From contig NZ_JANFMV010000001.1 of NCBI RefSeq assembly GCF_024385575.1, positions 3,501,681 through 3,565,680 of the forward strand: a stretch of DNA of 64,000 nucleotides, in the 5' to 3' direction. The notes beneath the pieces are model-generated. The model saw nothing but the letters and a program-made list of their open reading frames with translations. It searched no databases and was not told the DNA's origin. Source of the stretch: Rhizobium sp. NRK18. Its GTDB lineage: Bacteria; Pseudomonadota; Alphaproteobacteria; Rhizobiales; Rhizobiaceae. A program made the translations under genes and the position numbers. Shown piece after piece: positions 53,371 through 62,589 of this stretch (positions are counted from its first letter, which is position 1; each line of letters begins with the position of its first letter).

Positions 53371-54540
53371 TCAGACGTCTGCCTTGGCGGCCGGGGCGTC
53401 GTCGCTGGCGGCCTCGGGCTTGGCGGCGACCGGTTCCGGCTCGCCCTTGACAGCGCGGCGGCGCACGGCCTGGCGCTTGCGCAGGATGCGCACGCGCTTG
53501 ACCCGCCGCGGGTCGGCGTCGAGGATCTGGAACTCGAAACCGGGCAGCGCCTGCACCACTTCGCCGCGGACCGGAATGCGGCCGAGCGCCGAGAAGATCA
53601 GGCCGCCCAGAGTATCGATTTCCTCGGTGTGCTGCTTGACGTCGAAATCGGGGCCCAGCTCCTCGGCGAGTTCCTCGAGTTCGACACGGGCATCGGCAAT
53701 CATCACGTCGGCGGAGACGCGGGTGAACATCGCCTCTTCGTCGTCATGCTCGTCGTCGATGTCGCCGACCACGACCTCGACGATGTCCTCATGCGAGACG
53801 AGGCCATCGGTGCCGCCATATTCGTCGATCACCAGCGCCATCTGCGTGCGATTGGCCTGCATTCGGGTCAGGAGATCCGAGGCCAGCATCGACGGCGGAA
53901 CGAACAGGATCTTGCGGATGATGCCGGCTTCGACGACCGTCTTGTCGAGATCGACGCGGCCGAGATCGAAATTGGGCTTGGGGACGCGCGGCGGCTTTTC
54001 GGCCGCCGGCTTTTCGCCGTTGACGGCGGGTGCCGCTGCGGTAGTGCCATTGCGCGAACCGTTGCGCCGCTTGTTGCGCGCCTGCTTGGTCAGATAGGAC
54101 AGGAGATCGCGGATATGGACCATGCCGCGCGGGTCGTCCAGCGTGTCGCAGTAGACCGGCATGCGCGAGCGACCGCTTTCCTCGAACAGAACGATGAGTT
54201 CGCCGATGGTGATCGACTGCTCCACCGCCTCGATGTCGGCGCGCGGGATCATCACATCCTCGACCCGCACCTCGCGGAAGCGGAGGATATTGTGCAGCAT
54301 CGCGCGCTCTTCCGGGGAGAAGTCGTCATCTCCCTCGGCATAGGTCATCAGCGCGTCGGCAAGGTTTTCTCTGAGGCCGGAACTCTGCTGGCCCTTCAGG
54401 AAGCGCGCGGCGCGCGTCCAGAACGAGGTGGCGGATTTCGCACCGGTTTCGGTCCTGTGCGGACTGCTTCCCTCTTCCGAGGAAGAAGGCTCGGTGCCTT
54501 CGCCGGCGTTAGTGCCGGTGTCTGTCGGGTAGTCGTTCAT
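53371..54540 (-). CDS. corC: CBS-domain CorC/HlyC-family protein
   Basis: The 389-residue protein has two CBS domains (about residues 90-150 and 210-265; VMIPRADIEAVEQ and VIDEYGGTDGLVSHEDIVE) and a C-terminal CorC/HlyC transporter-associated domain (about 285-355). It lacks the DUF21 membrane part, so it is the soluble CorC type, linked to magnesium/cobalt efflux or membrane integrity. Between the CBS domains is an Asn/Arg/Ala-rich insert of about 40 residues, and the C-terminus is an Ala/Lys-rich tail. It lies in the conserved ybeY-corC-lnt order. Confidence 0.92.
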   Translation of the reverse strand: MNDYPTDTGTNAGEGTEPSSSEEGSSPHRTETGAKSATSFWTRAARFLKGQQSSGLRENLADALMTYAEGDDDFSPEERAMLHNILRFREVRVEDVMIPRADIEAVEQSITIGELIVLFEESGRSRMPVYCDTLDDPRGMVHIRDLLSYLTKQARNKRRNGSRNGTTAAAPAVNGEKPAAEKPPRVPKPNFDLGRVDLDKTVVEAGIIRKILFVPPSMLASDLLTRMQANRTQMALVIDEYGGTDGLVSHEDIVEVVVGDIDDEHDDEEAMFTRVSADVMIADARVELEELAEELGPDFDVKQHTEEIDTLGGLIFSALGRIPVRGEVVQALPGFEFQILDADPRRVKRVRILRKRQAVRRRAVKGEPEPVAAKPEAASDDAPAAKADV

Positions 54541-54552
54541 TGTTCCTTACTG

Positions 54553-55077
54553 TCAAACCGGGTCCTGGCCCTGATAGGGGTCAGATAGGCCTAGAACCGC
54601 CAGAATGCGAGTCTCCAGCTCTTCCATTTCTTCCGCTTCGGATATTTCGATGTGATCGTATCCGAAAAGATGCAAAAATCCATGAACCAACAAATGCGTC
54701 AAATGTTCGTCGAACGTCTTGTCCAGATCGGCCGCCTCGCGCTCGACGATCTCCTTAGCGATAATGATATCACCAAGCATCGGTCCCGGCATACCCCCCG
54801 GTTCAAGGGGGAAGGCGGGGAAGGAGAGGACGTTGGTCGGTTTGTCCTTGTCGCGCCATTCGGCGTTGATGCCGCGGATCATCTCGTCGTCGGCGAAGAC
54901 CAGCGACAGCTCGACCGGCATTTCGGGAAACGGCTGTTCCTCTTCGCGCTCGAGAAACGCAGCCGCGGTCATCAGCACGCGCGCGGCGAGCGTCTCAAGC
55001 GCATCCTCGGATGGCCAGTCGCCCGCTTCCACCGATATCTGGATATCGAGGTCGGGGCCGATGTCGGCCGTCGTCAT
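54553..55077 (-). CDS. ybeY: Endoribonuclease / rRNA maturation factor YbeY
   Basis: The 174-residue metalloprotein has the zinc site HLLVHGFLHLFGYDH (three His) and LSFPAFPLEP upstream. It takes part in 16S rRNA 3'-end maturation and ribosome quality control. It overlaps phoH by one base (TGATG) and precedes corC by 12 nt. In Ensifer it (SMc01113) affects sRNA-mediated regulation. Confidence 0.95.
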   Translation of the reverse strand: MTTADIGPDLDIQISVEAGDWPSEDALETLAARVLMTAAAFLEREEEQPFPEMPVELSLVFADDEMIRGINAEWRDKDKPTNVLSFPAFPLEPGGMPGPMLGDIIIAKEIVEREAADLDKTFDEHLTHLLVHGFLHLFGYDHIEISEAEEMEELETRILAVLGLSDPYQGQDPV

Positions 55078-56132
55078 CAGCGCTCCACGCTCTCGCTTTC
55101 GTCCGGCACCGCCGTCTGGCTCTCATAGGCCCGCACGATGCGGGCGACGAGCGGATGGCGCACGACGTCGACATCCTTGAAGCGGATGGTCGACACGCCT
55201 TCCACGCCCTTGAGGATCTGCAGGGCTTCGACGAGGCCCGACTTGACGCCACGCGGCAGGTCGACCTGGCTCGGGTCGCCGGTGATGATCATCCGGGCGT
55301 TTTCGCCAAGACGCGTCAGGAACATCTTCATCTGCATCGAGGTGGTATTCTGCGCCTCGTCGAGGATGACGGCGGCGTTCGCCAGCGTGCGGCCGCGCAT
55401 GAAGGCGAGCGGCGCGATTTCGATGACACCGGCGGTGATCGCCCGCTCCACCTTGTCGCCGGGCATCATGTCGTAGAGCGCGTCATAGAGCGGACGCAGA
55501 TAGGGGTCGACCTTTTCCTTCATGTCGCCGGGCAGGAAGCCCAGGCGTTCGCCCGCTTCGACGGCCGGACGCGACAGGATGATGCGGTCGACCTGGCCGC
55601 GCTCCAGCAATTGAGCCGCATGGGCGACGGCGAGATAGGTCTTGCCCGTGCCGGCCGGGCCGACGCCGAAGACGAGCTCGGTGCGGTCGAGCGCCCGGAT
55701 ATAGGCGTCCTGCGTCGGCGTGCGGGCGGCGATCGTCTTCTTGCGGGTGGAAATCTGCGCCATCGTCAGCTTGGCCTTACGCTCCATGGTGGGCAGGCTC
55801 AGCTGGTCGTCGGCGGCCACCGCCATGCGGATCGCACCCTCGACGTCGGAGGTTTCTACCGAAGCGCCGCTCTGCAGCCTGTCGTAGAGATAATCGAGTG
55901 CCCGGCGGGCCTGGTTGGTGGCCTGAAGCTCGCCGCTGATCGACACCGAATTGCCGCGGGCGCGGGCATCGATGTGCAGGCGCTCCTCAAGCAGCTTCAG
56001 GTTCTGGTCGAATTGTCCGAAGAGATCGCTGGCCAGCCGGTTGTTTTCGAACGTCAAGACAAAGTGGTTGGCGTCGGCCGCTGCAGTTTTGCTGGTACGC
56101 GAAGAGGTAGCTACCAATTCCTGTCCGTTCAA
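55077..56132 (-). CDS. phoH: PhoH-family ATPase
   Basis: The 351-residue protein has the Walker A FGVGPAGTGKTYLAV and Walker B AAVILDEAQNTT, with VDRIILSRPAVEAGERLGFL between. PhoH/YbeZ proteins work next to YbeY and probably act on RNA. The N-terminal 100 residues are a PhoH-like KH-type region (ASRTSKTAAADANHFVLTFE). It follows miaB by 27 nt in the same direction. Confidence 0.95.
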   Translation of the reverse strand: MNGQELVATSSRTSKTAAADANHFVLTFENNRLASDLFGQFDQNLKLLEERLHIDARARGNSVSISGELQATNQARRALDYLYDRLQSGASVETSDVEGAIRMAVAADDQLSLPTMERKAKLTMAQISTRKKTIAARTPTQDAYIRALDRTELVFGVGPAGTGKTYLAVAHAAQLLERGQVDRIILSRPAVEAGERLGFLPGDMKEKVDPYLRPLYDALYDMMPGDKVERAITAGVIEIAPLAFMRGRTLANAAVILDEAQNTTSMQMKMFLTRLGENARMIITGDPSQVDLPRGVKSGLVEALQILKGVEGVSTIRFKDVDVVRHPLVARIVRAYESQTAVPDESESVER

Positions 56133-56159
56133 GCGGGTCTGGCTCCTGTAACGTCAGCC

Positions 56160-57563
56160 CTAATTCTGTGCCACCTCGGCAATCAGACTGTTCGGGCCGG
56201 TTCCGGTGATTCGTACCTTAACAATGTCACCGATTTGCAAAGCTTTTGCATCAACTATTACTGACTGCAGCCAGGGCGAACGACCGATCAACTGGCCGTC
56301 GTAGCGACCCGGCTTCTCCAGAAGAACGTCCACCTCGCGGCCGACGCACTCCTCCGCAAACTCGTGCTGCTGGCGGATCAACAGTGCCTGCAGCCGCTCC
56401 AGGCGTTCGGCCTTCACGTCTTCCGGCACCTGATCCTTCAGGTCCGCGCCGGGCGTTCCGGGCCTTGTCGAATATTTGAACGAGTAAGCCTGCGCGTATC
56501 TGACCGTCTCGACGATCTTCATCGTGTCTTCGAAGTCGGCGTCCGTTTCGCCCGGGAAACCGACAATAAAATCCCCGGAAATGGCGATATCAGGGCGGGC
56601 ATCGCGGATCTTGCCGATCAGCCGCACATAGTCGTCCGCCGTATGGCGGCGGTTCATGGCCTTCAATATGCGGTCCGACCCCGACTGCACCGGCAGGTGC
56701 AGGTAGGGCATAAGGGCCCGCAGGTCTCGATGCGCGGCAATCAGCCGGTCGTCCATGTCGCGCGGATGGCTGGTCGTGTAGCGCAGCCGGGCGAGCCCCG
56801 GAATCTCTGCCAACCGATAGAGAAGATCGCCGAGCGTCATCTCCCGACCGGCGCCGTCGACGCCGTGCCAGGCGTTGACATTCTGGCCGAGAAGGGTGAT
56901 TTCGCGCACCCCGCCATCCACAAGTTTCTGCGCCTCGTCGACGATCTGGGCGAGCGGACGCGATACTTCGGCACCGCGCGTATATGGCACCACGCAGAAT
57001 GTGCAGAACTTGTCGCAGCCTTCCTGCACGGTGAGGAAGGACGTGACGCCGCGGGCGCGGATGGTCGCCTTGCCGGTTGCCGGCAGATGCTCGAACTTGT
57101 CCTCGATCGCATATTCGGTGTCGATGACGCGCTCGCCGGACTTGGCGCGCTTCAGCGCTTCCGGCAGGCGGTGATAGGTCTGCGGGCCGATGACGACATC
57201 GACGGCCGGCGCCCGGCGTAGGATTTCCTCGCCCTCCGCCTGTGCGACGCAACCGGCGACGCCGATCATGAATTCGCGGCCTTCCGCCTCGCGCGCCTTC
57301 TTCATGTCGCGCAACCGGCCGAGCTGCGAATAGACCTTCTCGGCGGCCTTCTCGCGGATGTGGCAGGTGTTGATCAGCACCAGATCGGCCTCGCCGAGAT
57401 CTTCCGTCTGATCGTATCCGTCGCGGTCGAGCGCGTCGCTCATCCGGCCTGAATCGTAGACATTCATCTGGCAGCCATAGGTCTTGATGAAAACCTTGCG
57501 CCGGTTCGAGCCATCGCGAAGGAGTTCCTTCGGGGCGTCGAGAACAGTGATATCCTGGGTCAT
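56160..57563 (-). CDS. miaB: tRNA-2-methylthio-N6-isopentenyladenosine synthase
   Basis: The 467-residue radical SAM enzyme methylthiolates A37 of tRNA. The MTTase domain has [14 protein letters not shown] and [10 protein letters not shown] (three Cys of the auxiliary cluster with a further Cys in GVAGCVAQ). The radical SAM motif is [15 protein letters not shown]-terminal TRAM domain ends near the C-terminus. It heads the miaB-phoH-ybeY-corC-lnt run. Confidence 0.97.
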   Translation of the reverse strand: MTQDITVLDAPKELLRDGSNRRKVFIKTYGCQMNVYDSGRMSDALDRDGYDQTEDLGEADLVLINTCHIREKAAEKVYSQLGRLRDMKKAREAEGREFMIGVAGCVAQAEGEEILRRAPAVDVVIGPQTYHRLPEALKRAKSGERVIDTEYAIEDKFEHLPATGKATIRARGVTSFLTVQEGCDKFCTFCVVPYTRGAEVSRPLAQIVDEAQKLVDGGVREITLLGQNVNAWHGVDGAGREMTLGDLLYRLAEIPGLARLRYTTSHPRDMDDRLIAAHRDLRALMPYLHLPVQSGSDRILKAMNRRHTADDYVRLIGKIRDARPDIAISGDFIVGFPGETDADFEDTMKIVETVRYAQAYSFKYSTRPGTPGADLKDQVPEDVKAERLERLQALLIRQQHEFAEECVGREVDVLLEKPGRYDGQLIGRSPWLQSVIVDAKALQIGDIVKVRITGTGPNSLIAEVAQN

Positions 57564-57621
57564 GGCCGCTATTTAGTGTTTTTCGGTCCGCGATGAAATC
57601 AAAAAATGCGCCGGCGGCGCC

Positions 57622-58416
57622 TCAGTCGATATCGCGGCCGTGCAGATGCGTCTGCAGCATGGTCCGCACGCGGTCCTCAAGCACCGCCGCCGCATCCTTG
57701 CGCTTCGTCTCGGCGGTAAACGGAAGGGGTTCGCCGAAACCTATATCGACCTCGAAGGCACCCGCACGCAGGATGCCGGCGAGATGCGGCAGCAGATCCG
57801 CGTCGCCCACCCAGACGGCAACCGGTCGATGATAGCGACCCATCGGCACGCCGTGATAGCCGGTATAGGCGATCGCCACCGGCTGGATGTAGACGATGCC
57901 GTCGGGCGCCGAGACGAGCGCGGACGTCGCGGCACCGAACAGCGACGTCTTGAACGGCAGCACGCGGTTGCCGTCGCCGGTCGTGCCCTCGGCGAACAGG
58001 ACGATGACCTCGCCCTTGGCCATGCGCAGCGCGATCTCGCTCACCTGCTTGCCAGTGGCGCGCTTCTGTTCGCGCTCGATGAAGACGGAGTTCTGCCAGC
58101 GGGCGAGATGACCGAAGACCGGCCAGCCCTTGACCTCCGACTTGGCGATGAAGGCGACGTCGGCGACCGAACCGAGCACGAGGATATCGAGCCAGGAGGC
58201 GTGGCTCGACGCCAGCATCAGCGGACGCCGGGTCTCCAGCCTGCCATGGACCCGCACGCGGATGTTCAGCACCCGGCAGGCGACCCAATGCCACCAGCGC
58301 GGAATGCGCCTTGCCATCGGCAGGTCGAATTTCAGGCCGACGAGCTGGAACGGCAGGAGGACGAGCGTCGTCACCAGCAATACGACCGCCACCATTGCGG
58401 TACGCAACCAGACCAT
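57622..58416 (-). CDS. plsC: 1-acyl-sn-glycerol-3-phosphate acyltransferase
   Basis: The 264-residue protein has a membrane helix near the N-terminus (MVAVVLLVTTLVLLPFQLVG), then the NHX4D block as SSHASWLDILVLG and the second motif FAEGTTGDGNRVLPFK. It makes phosphatidic acid from lysophosphatidic acid. The start at MVWLRTAM (58416) is chosen; GGAGAG lies about 9 nt before it, and a frame reaching 58590 would overlap rimI heavily. It follows rimI by 49 nt. Confidence 0.92.
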   Translation of the reverse strand: MVWLRTAMVAVVLLVTTLVLLPFQLVGLKFDLPMARRIPRWWHWVACRVLNIRVRVHGRLETRRPLMLASSHASWLDILVLGSVADVAFIAKSEVKGWPVFGHLARWQNSVFIEREQKRATGKQVSEIALRMAKGEVIVLFAEGTTGDGNRVLPFKTSLFGAATSALVSAPDGIVYIQPVAIAYTGYHGVPMGRYHRPVAVWVGDADLLPHLAGILRAGAFEVDIGFGEPLPFTAETKRKDAAAVLEDRVRTMLQTHLHGRDID

Positions 58417-58465
58417 CAGCGGCTGCTCTCCATCATGCCATGTCCTGCAAAAAGATCCGCCAAGG

Positions 58466-58969
58466 CTAGCGGAGATCCCGCCGCATGACGAGCGCGGAGG
58501 TCTTGCCAATTTTGGGATCGGAGTAATAGGCCGGGCGTTCGCCCACCTTCTGGAAGCCCATCTTGCGGTAGAGCGCCAGGGCTGCGGCATTGGTGTCGTC
58601 GACTTCGAGGAAGATCGCTTCGCCGCCGCGACGGTTTGCCTCGTGCAGGGCCGCCAGCATCAGCCGCCAGCCAAGGCCGAAGCGGCCATACTTGCTGCCG
58701 ACCGCGATCGTCAGGATTTCGGCCTCACCGGCCACCTCGCGAGCCAGTACGAAGCCGGCGACCGGCTTGCCGAAAACCGTGTTGCGCTGGCGGGCGACGT
58801 AACCGAAGACGTTTTCCTGGGTCAGCAGGCTTTCGAACTCGCCGTCATTCCACGGCCGGGAAAAGCGTTCGGCATGCACCTCGGCCACCCGTCGGCAATC
58901 GGAGGCGTCCATCGCCAGAATTTCGAATTCCGGTTTGAAGGAAAGAAAGGAAGCCAGCATGTCGTTCAT
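58466..58969 (-). CDS. rimI: Ribosomal-protein-S18-alanine N-acetyltransferase
   Basis: The 167-residue GNAT protein has the acetyl-CoA site YGRFGLGWRLMLAA and the family end EVDDTNAAALALYRKMGFQKVG. It acetylates the N-terminal alanine of S18 in E. coli. It overlaps tsaB by four bases (ATGA), the usual pairing in proteobacteria. Substrate assignment follows the context with tsaB. Confidence 0.9.
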   Translation of the reverse strand: MNDMLASFLSFKPEFEILAMDASDCRRVAEVHAERFSRPWNDGEFESLLTQENVFGYVARQRNTVFGKPVAGFVLAREVAGEAEILTIAVGSKYGRFGLGWRLMLAALHEANRRGGEAIFLEVDDTNAAALALYRKMGFQKVGERPAYYSDPKIGKTSALVMRRDLR

Positions 58970-59625
58970 TTCCGTGCGAGAGCAAATCCGCTTTGCGGCT
59001 TGGCATCCGGGCCTCTCAGATAGAGCGGCTTCGGTCGCACCATACTGGCGTCTTCGGCTGATGCCAGCCTTGCCAGTGTCCTGATCGGGTAATGATCCAC
59101 GTCCGCTTCCCTCCCCTCGCCGGCAATGAGCGCTGCACCGGATCCGACGATCCTGCCGTCAAACGCCGCTGCGGCCGATCTTGCGTCCTCCACGCTCACG
59201 ACCACTGCCTGATCTGATGCTACGCCCCGAGAGTTAAAAGCCTGCAAATAGATTTCGCCGCGCTTGGCGTCGATCGCCGCCATTACGGGCTTGCCGCCGT
59301 TTGCCTCGACATCCGCTGCGGCGAGAACCGCCAGCGTGGAGATGCCGACGGCGGGAACGCCGAGCGCCAGCGCGAAGCCGCGGGCCGCGGCGACGCCGAC
59401 ACGAATGCCGGTAAACGAGCCGGGACCGATGGTCACGGCAATCCGCCCGACATCGTCGAGCGTCAACCCGGCCTTTTCAACGCATGTGTCGACGAACGAC
59501 ATCAGGCGCTCGGCATGGCCGCGCCCGATCGTCTCGCTCACTTCGGCAAGAATTTCATCCGTGTCGCTGTCGTAAAGCGCGGCGGAGCAATCGACCCCCG
59601 CCGTATCCAGTGCCAGGACGATCAT
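58966..59625 (-). CDS. tsaB: tRNA threonylcarbamoyladenosine biosynthesis protein TsaB
   Basis: The 219-residue protein has the actin-like fold start IVLALDTAGVDCSAALYD and the conserved GPGSFTGIRVGVAAARGFAL. It partners TsaD and TsaE in making t6A37 in tRNAs that read ANN codons. It overlaps rimI and follows nfu by 25 nt. Confidence 0.95.
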   Translation of the reverse strand: MIVLALDTAGVDCSAALYDSDTDEILAEVSETIGRGHAERLMSFVDTCVEKAGLTLDDVGRIAVTIGPGSFTGIRVGVAAARGFALALGVPAVGISTLAVLAAADVEANGGKPVMAAIDAKRGEIYLQAFNSRGVASDQAVVVSVEDARSAAAAFDGRIVGSGAALIAGEGREADVDHYPIRTLARLASAEDASMVRPKPLYLRGPDAKPQSGFALARK

Positions 59626-59650
59626 CGCCGTCCGCCGTTTGTCTTCACGG

Positions 59651-60211
59651 TCAGACGGCCTCGACTTCCTGCACTTCCGGCACGAAGTGACGGAGCAGGT
59701 TCTGGACGCCGTGCTTCAGCGTCGCGGTCGAGGACGGGCAACCCGAGCAGGCGCCCTTCATGTTCAGATAGACCTTGCCGTCGCGGAAGCCGCGGAAGGT
59801 GATGTCGCCGCCATCCTGGGCAACCGCCGGGCGCACGCGGGTCTCGAGCAACTCCTTGATGGTCGCGACAATCGTTTCGTCGCCCTTCTCGAAGAATTCG
59901 CCGTCCAGATCGGCATCATCCTGCGCGGCACTGCCCATGACCGGCGCGCCGGTCATGAAATGCTCCATGATCGCGCCGAGGATCGCCGGCTTCAGGTGCT
60001 GCCATTCCTGGTCCTGCTTGGTGACCGTGATGAAGTCGTAGCCGAAGAAGACGCCGGTCACGCCCGGCACCGCGAAGATGCGCGAGGCGAGCGGCGAGGC
60101 TTCCGCTTCCGTCGCGGAGCGGAATTCCGCCGTTCCGGTTTCCAGCACCACCTTGCCAGGCAGGAACTTCAGGGTCGCCGGGTTCGGCGTGGCTTCGGTC
60201 TGAATGAACAT
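59651..60211 (-). CDS. NifU-like iron-sulfur carrier (Nfu)
   Basis: The 186-residue protein has an N-terminal Nfu_N domain (MFIQTEATPNPATLKFLPG) and a C-terminal NifU domain with GACSGCPSSTATLK (CxxC that holds a shared 4Fe-4S cluster). It delivers clusters to target enzymes. An Irr-type ICE box lies 38-54 nt before its start, so iron control is likely. It precedes tsaB and rimI. Confidence 0.93.
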   Translation of the reverse strand: MFIQTEATPNPATLKFLPGKVVLETGTAEFRSATEAEASPLASRIFAVPGVTGVFFGYDFITVTKQDQEWQHLKPAILGAIMEHFMTGAPVMGSAAQDDADLDGEFFEKGDETIVATIKELLETRVRPAVAQDGGDITFRGFRDGKVYLNMKGACSGCPSSTATLKHGVQNLLRHFVPEVQEVEAV

Positions 60212-60248
60212 CGTATCTCTCCGCGTGCCGGAAGTCGCACCGGCATTC

Positions 60249-60265
60249 TTTAGAATCTTTCAAAA
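60249..60265 (-). promoter_or_regulatory. Candidate Irr-binding iron-control (ICE) box before nfu
   Basis: TTTAGAATCTTTCAAAA fits the rhizobial ICE pattern TTTAGAA-N3-TTCTAAA at 13 of 14 fixed positions. It lies 38-54 nt before the nfu start. Irr represses or activates iron genes from such sites when iron is low. Confidence 0.6.
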
Positions 60266-60385
60266 GAAAATAGGCCGAATGTCATGCCAGTTCAAGGACG
60301 GAGTCGGCGCTCGCGCGGCTTATAGCACGAAAACATGATCGCACCATGCAGGATTTCCGGAACAGATTTCCACGCCGCCCCACGA

Positions 60386-60877
60386 TCAGCAGAGCGCGTC
60401 GATTTCCTCGTCGGTCAGCGTGTCCGGCAGGACCGTGACCGGGATCGGGAAGGTGGCGCTGCGGCCGGCGATCGAGGCGACCAGCGGGCCCGGGCCTTCC
60501 TTGGCGGAGCTTGCAGCCAGAACGAGGATGGCGATGTCGCGGTCGTCCTCGATCAGCCTGTTGATCTCCTCGGTGGCGCTGCCTTCGCGGATGACGATTT
60601 CCGGTTCGATGCCGATCGACTCGCGCACCTTCTGCGCCGCCTTGGCGACGATCGATTCCGCTTCCTCGCGCGCTTCGGCGCGCATGATCTCCTCGACCCC
60701 CAGCCATTGCTGGAAGTCGCCTTCCGGAATGACGAAGAGCAGGACGAGACCGCCGGTGGAGTTCTTCGCCCGGCGCCCCGCATAATGCACGGCGCGTTCA
60801 CATTCGGGCGTATTGTCGATCACCGCCATGAATTTGCGGCGGTGACCCTCAAGCCGTGAAAGACGTTTTGATACCAT
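60386..60877 (-). CDS. Universal stress protein
   Basis: The 163-residue protein has a UspA fold: FMAVIDNTPECERAVHYAGR at the N-terminus, DIAILVLAASSAKEGPGPLV near the ATP loop, and a C-terminal FPIPVTVLPDTLT strand. The usual GxxG-S/T nucleotide motif is not exact, so ATP binding is uncertain. The start at MVSKRLSR is preferred. It lies between trpS and nfu on the same strand; in relatives it is a neighbour of trpS too. Confidence 0.87.
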   Translation of the reverse strand: MVSKRLSRLEGHRRKFMAVIDNTPECERAVHYAGRRAKNSTGGLVLLFVIPEGDFQQWLGVEEIMRAEAREEAESIVAKAAQKVRESIGIEPEIVIREGSATEEINRLIEDDRDIAILVLAASSAKEGPGPLVASIAGRSATFPIPVTVLPDTLTDEEIDALC

Positions 60878-60970
60878 GGCGCGGACTTTGCCACCGCGCC
60901 CCCCGCTTCGCAAGCCCCCTCCCCGACACGGGTGGGAAGGCCTCGAAGCGACAGGTGCGAGGCACTCAGA

Positions 60971-62032
60971 TCACAGGAAGCCGACGATGTCGCGGACTTC
61001 CTTCATGGTGACTTCGGCGCGGGCATTGGCGCGTTCGCCGCCGTCCTTGAGGATGGCGTCGATATGCGCGGTGTCGTCCATCAGGCGGCGCATTTCACCG
61101 GTGATCGGCGACAGCACCTCGACGGCGAGGTCGGCCAGCGCCGGCTTGAAGGCCGAGAACTGCTGACCGCCGAAGTCGGCAAGAACGTCGGCCTTCGACT
61201 TGTCGGAGAGCGCAGCGTAGATGCCGACGAGGTTGTCGGCTTCCGGGCGTCCGGCAAGACCCGCCGTCTCGCTCGGCAGGCCGTCGGCATCGGTCTTGGC
61301 CTTGCGGACCTTCTTGGCGATCGTCTCGGCATCGTCCATCAGGTTGATGCGCGAGAGATCGGACGCGTCCGACTTCGACATCTTCTTGGTGCCGTCGCGC
61401 AGGCTCATGACGCGCGGCGCCGGGCCATCGATCAGCGGCTCGACCATCGGGAAATAGGCATGCACCGGCTCGTCGCCGACCTTGATGTCGATGCCCTTGC
61501 CGATAGCGCGGATCTTTGCCGCAAAATCGAGGTTGAACTTCTGGGCGATGTCGCGGGTCAGTTCCAGATGCTGCTTCTGGTCGTCGCCGACCGGCACATG
61601 GGTGGCGCGGTAAAGGAGGATGTCGGCGGCCATCAGCGACGGATAGGCATAAAGGCCGAGCGAGGCCTTCTCGGCGTCCTTGCCGGCCTTGTCCTTGAAC
61701 TGGGTCATGCGGTTCATCCAGCCGATGCGGGCGACGCAATTGAAGATCCAGGCGAGCTCGGCATGACCGGATACGGCCGACTGGTTGAAGACGATGTGCT
61801 TCGTCGGGTCGATGCCCGAAGCGATGAAGGCTGCGGCGATCGAGCGGGTCTGCTCCTTGAGATCCTCGTGCACGAGCTGCGCTGTCAGCGCATGCATGTC
61901 GACGACGCAATAGATGCAGTCGTTGGTTGCCTGCAGGGCGACGAACTTGCGGATGGCGCCGAGATAATTGCCGAGATGGAGATTGCCGGTGGGCTGGACG
62001 CCGGAAAAGACGAGCGGCTGGAACTGGTTCAT
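60971..62032 (-). CDS. trpS: Tryptophanyl-tRNA synthetase
   Basis: The 353-residue class I synthetase has the HIGH-type motif [15 protein letters not shown], the [14 protein letters not shown] tryptophan pocket and the KMSKS signature in [12 protein letters not shown]. Family enzymes of this form are about 330-360 residues. The start at MNQFQPLVF is chosen because the upstream frame of 45 residues looks non-coding. It is downstream of murJ and a VOC protein in the same direction. Confidence 0.95.
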   Translation of the reverse strand: MNQFQPLVFSGVQPTGNLHLGNYLGAIRKFVALQATNDCIYCVVDMHALTAQLVHEDLKEQTRSIAAAFIASGIDPTKHIVFNQSAVSGHAELAWIFNCVARIGWMNRMTQFKDKAGKDAEKASLGLYAYPSLMAADILLYRATHVPVGDDQKQHLELTRDIAQKFNLDFAAKIRAIGKGIDIKVGDEPVHAYFPMVEPLIDGPAPRVMSLRDGTKKMSKSDASDLSRINLMDDAETIAKKVRKAKTDADGLPSETAGLAGRPEADNLVGIYAALSDKSKADVLADFGGQQFSAFKPALADLAVEVLSPITGEMRRLMDDTAHIDAILKDGGERANARAEVTMKEVRDIVGFL

Positions 62033-62196
62033 GTACGTCCTCGAAAGAGCTGGTGGAGGGCCTCGATTATCGTCATGCCGTGACCGCAAGATGTCGCCTG
62101 CGATGGGCTCGACATGCCGTAGGACAAAGGTTCCCATGGTTGATGCTGCTGGCGCGGGCTTATGCACAGATGAAAGCCGGCAATCAAGGGGATCGC

Positions 62197-62589
62197 CTAA
62201 CTTTCCTTCGGCTCGATCAGATCCCAGCGGTTGCCGTAGATGTCCTCGAACACCGCGACGCTGCCATAGGCCTCGTGACGCGGCTCATCGAGGAAGCGCA
62301 CACCGCGCTCGCACATGCGCCGGTGATCGGCGGCGAAGTCTTCGGTTTGCAGGAAAAAGCCGACCCTGCCGCCGGCCTGGTTGCCAACCGCCATGCGCTG
62401 GCGCTCGTCGACGGCTTCGGCCAGAAGCATCGCCGCACCGTCGGCGCCGGGCCGGATGACGACCCAGCGCTTGCCGTCCGGTAGGCGGGTATCCTCGACC
62501 CGTTCGAAGCCCAGGACGTTACAGTAATAAGCCAGCGCCTCGTCATACTTGCGCACGACCAGCGTGATCAGTCCGAGCTTGCGCTTCAT
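62197..62589 (-). CDS. Glyoxalase/VOC-superfamily protein
   Basis: The 130-residue protein has a paired beta-alpha-beta-beta-beta fold: [20 protein letters not shown] at the start, [18 protein letters not shown] in the middle, and [17 protein letters not shown] at the end, the usual VOC metal-site Glu. Substrate is unknown; such proteins range from glyoxalases to antibiotic resistance. It overlaps murJ by four bases (ATGA), which fixes the start. Confidence 0.88.
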   Translation of the reverse strand: MKRKLGLITLVVRKYDEALAYYCNVLGFERVEDTRLPDGKRWVVIRPGADGAAMLLAEAVDERQRMAVGNQAGGRVGFFLQTEDFAADHRRMCERGVRFLDEPRHEAYGSVAVFEDIYGNRWDLIEPKES

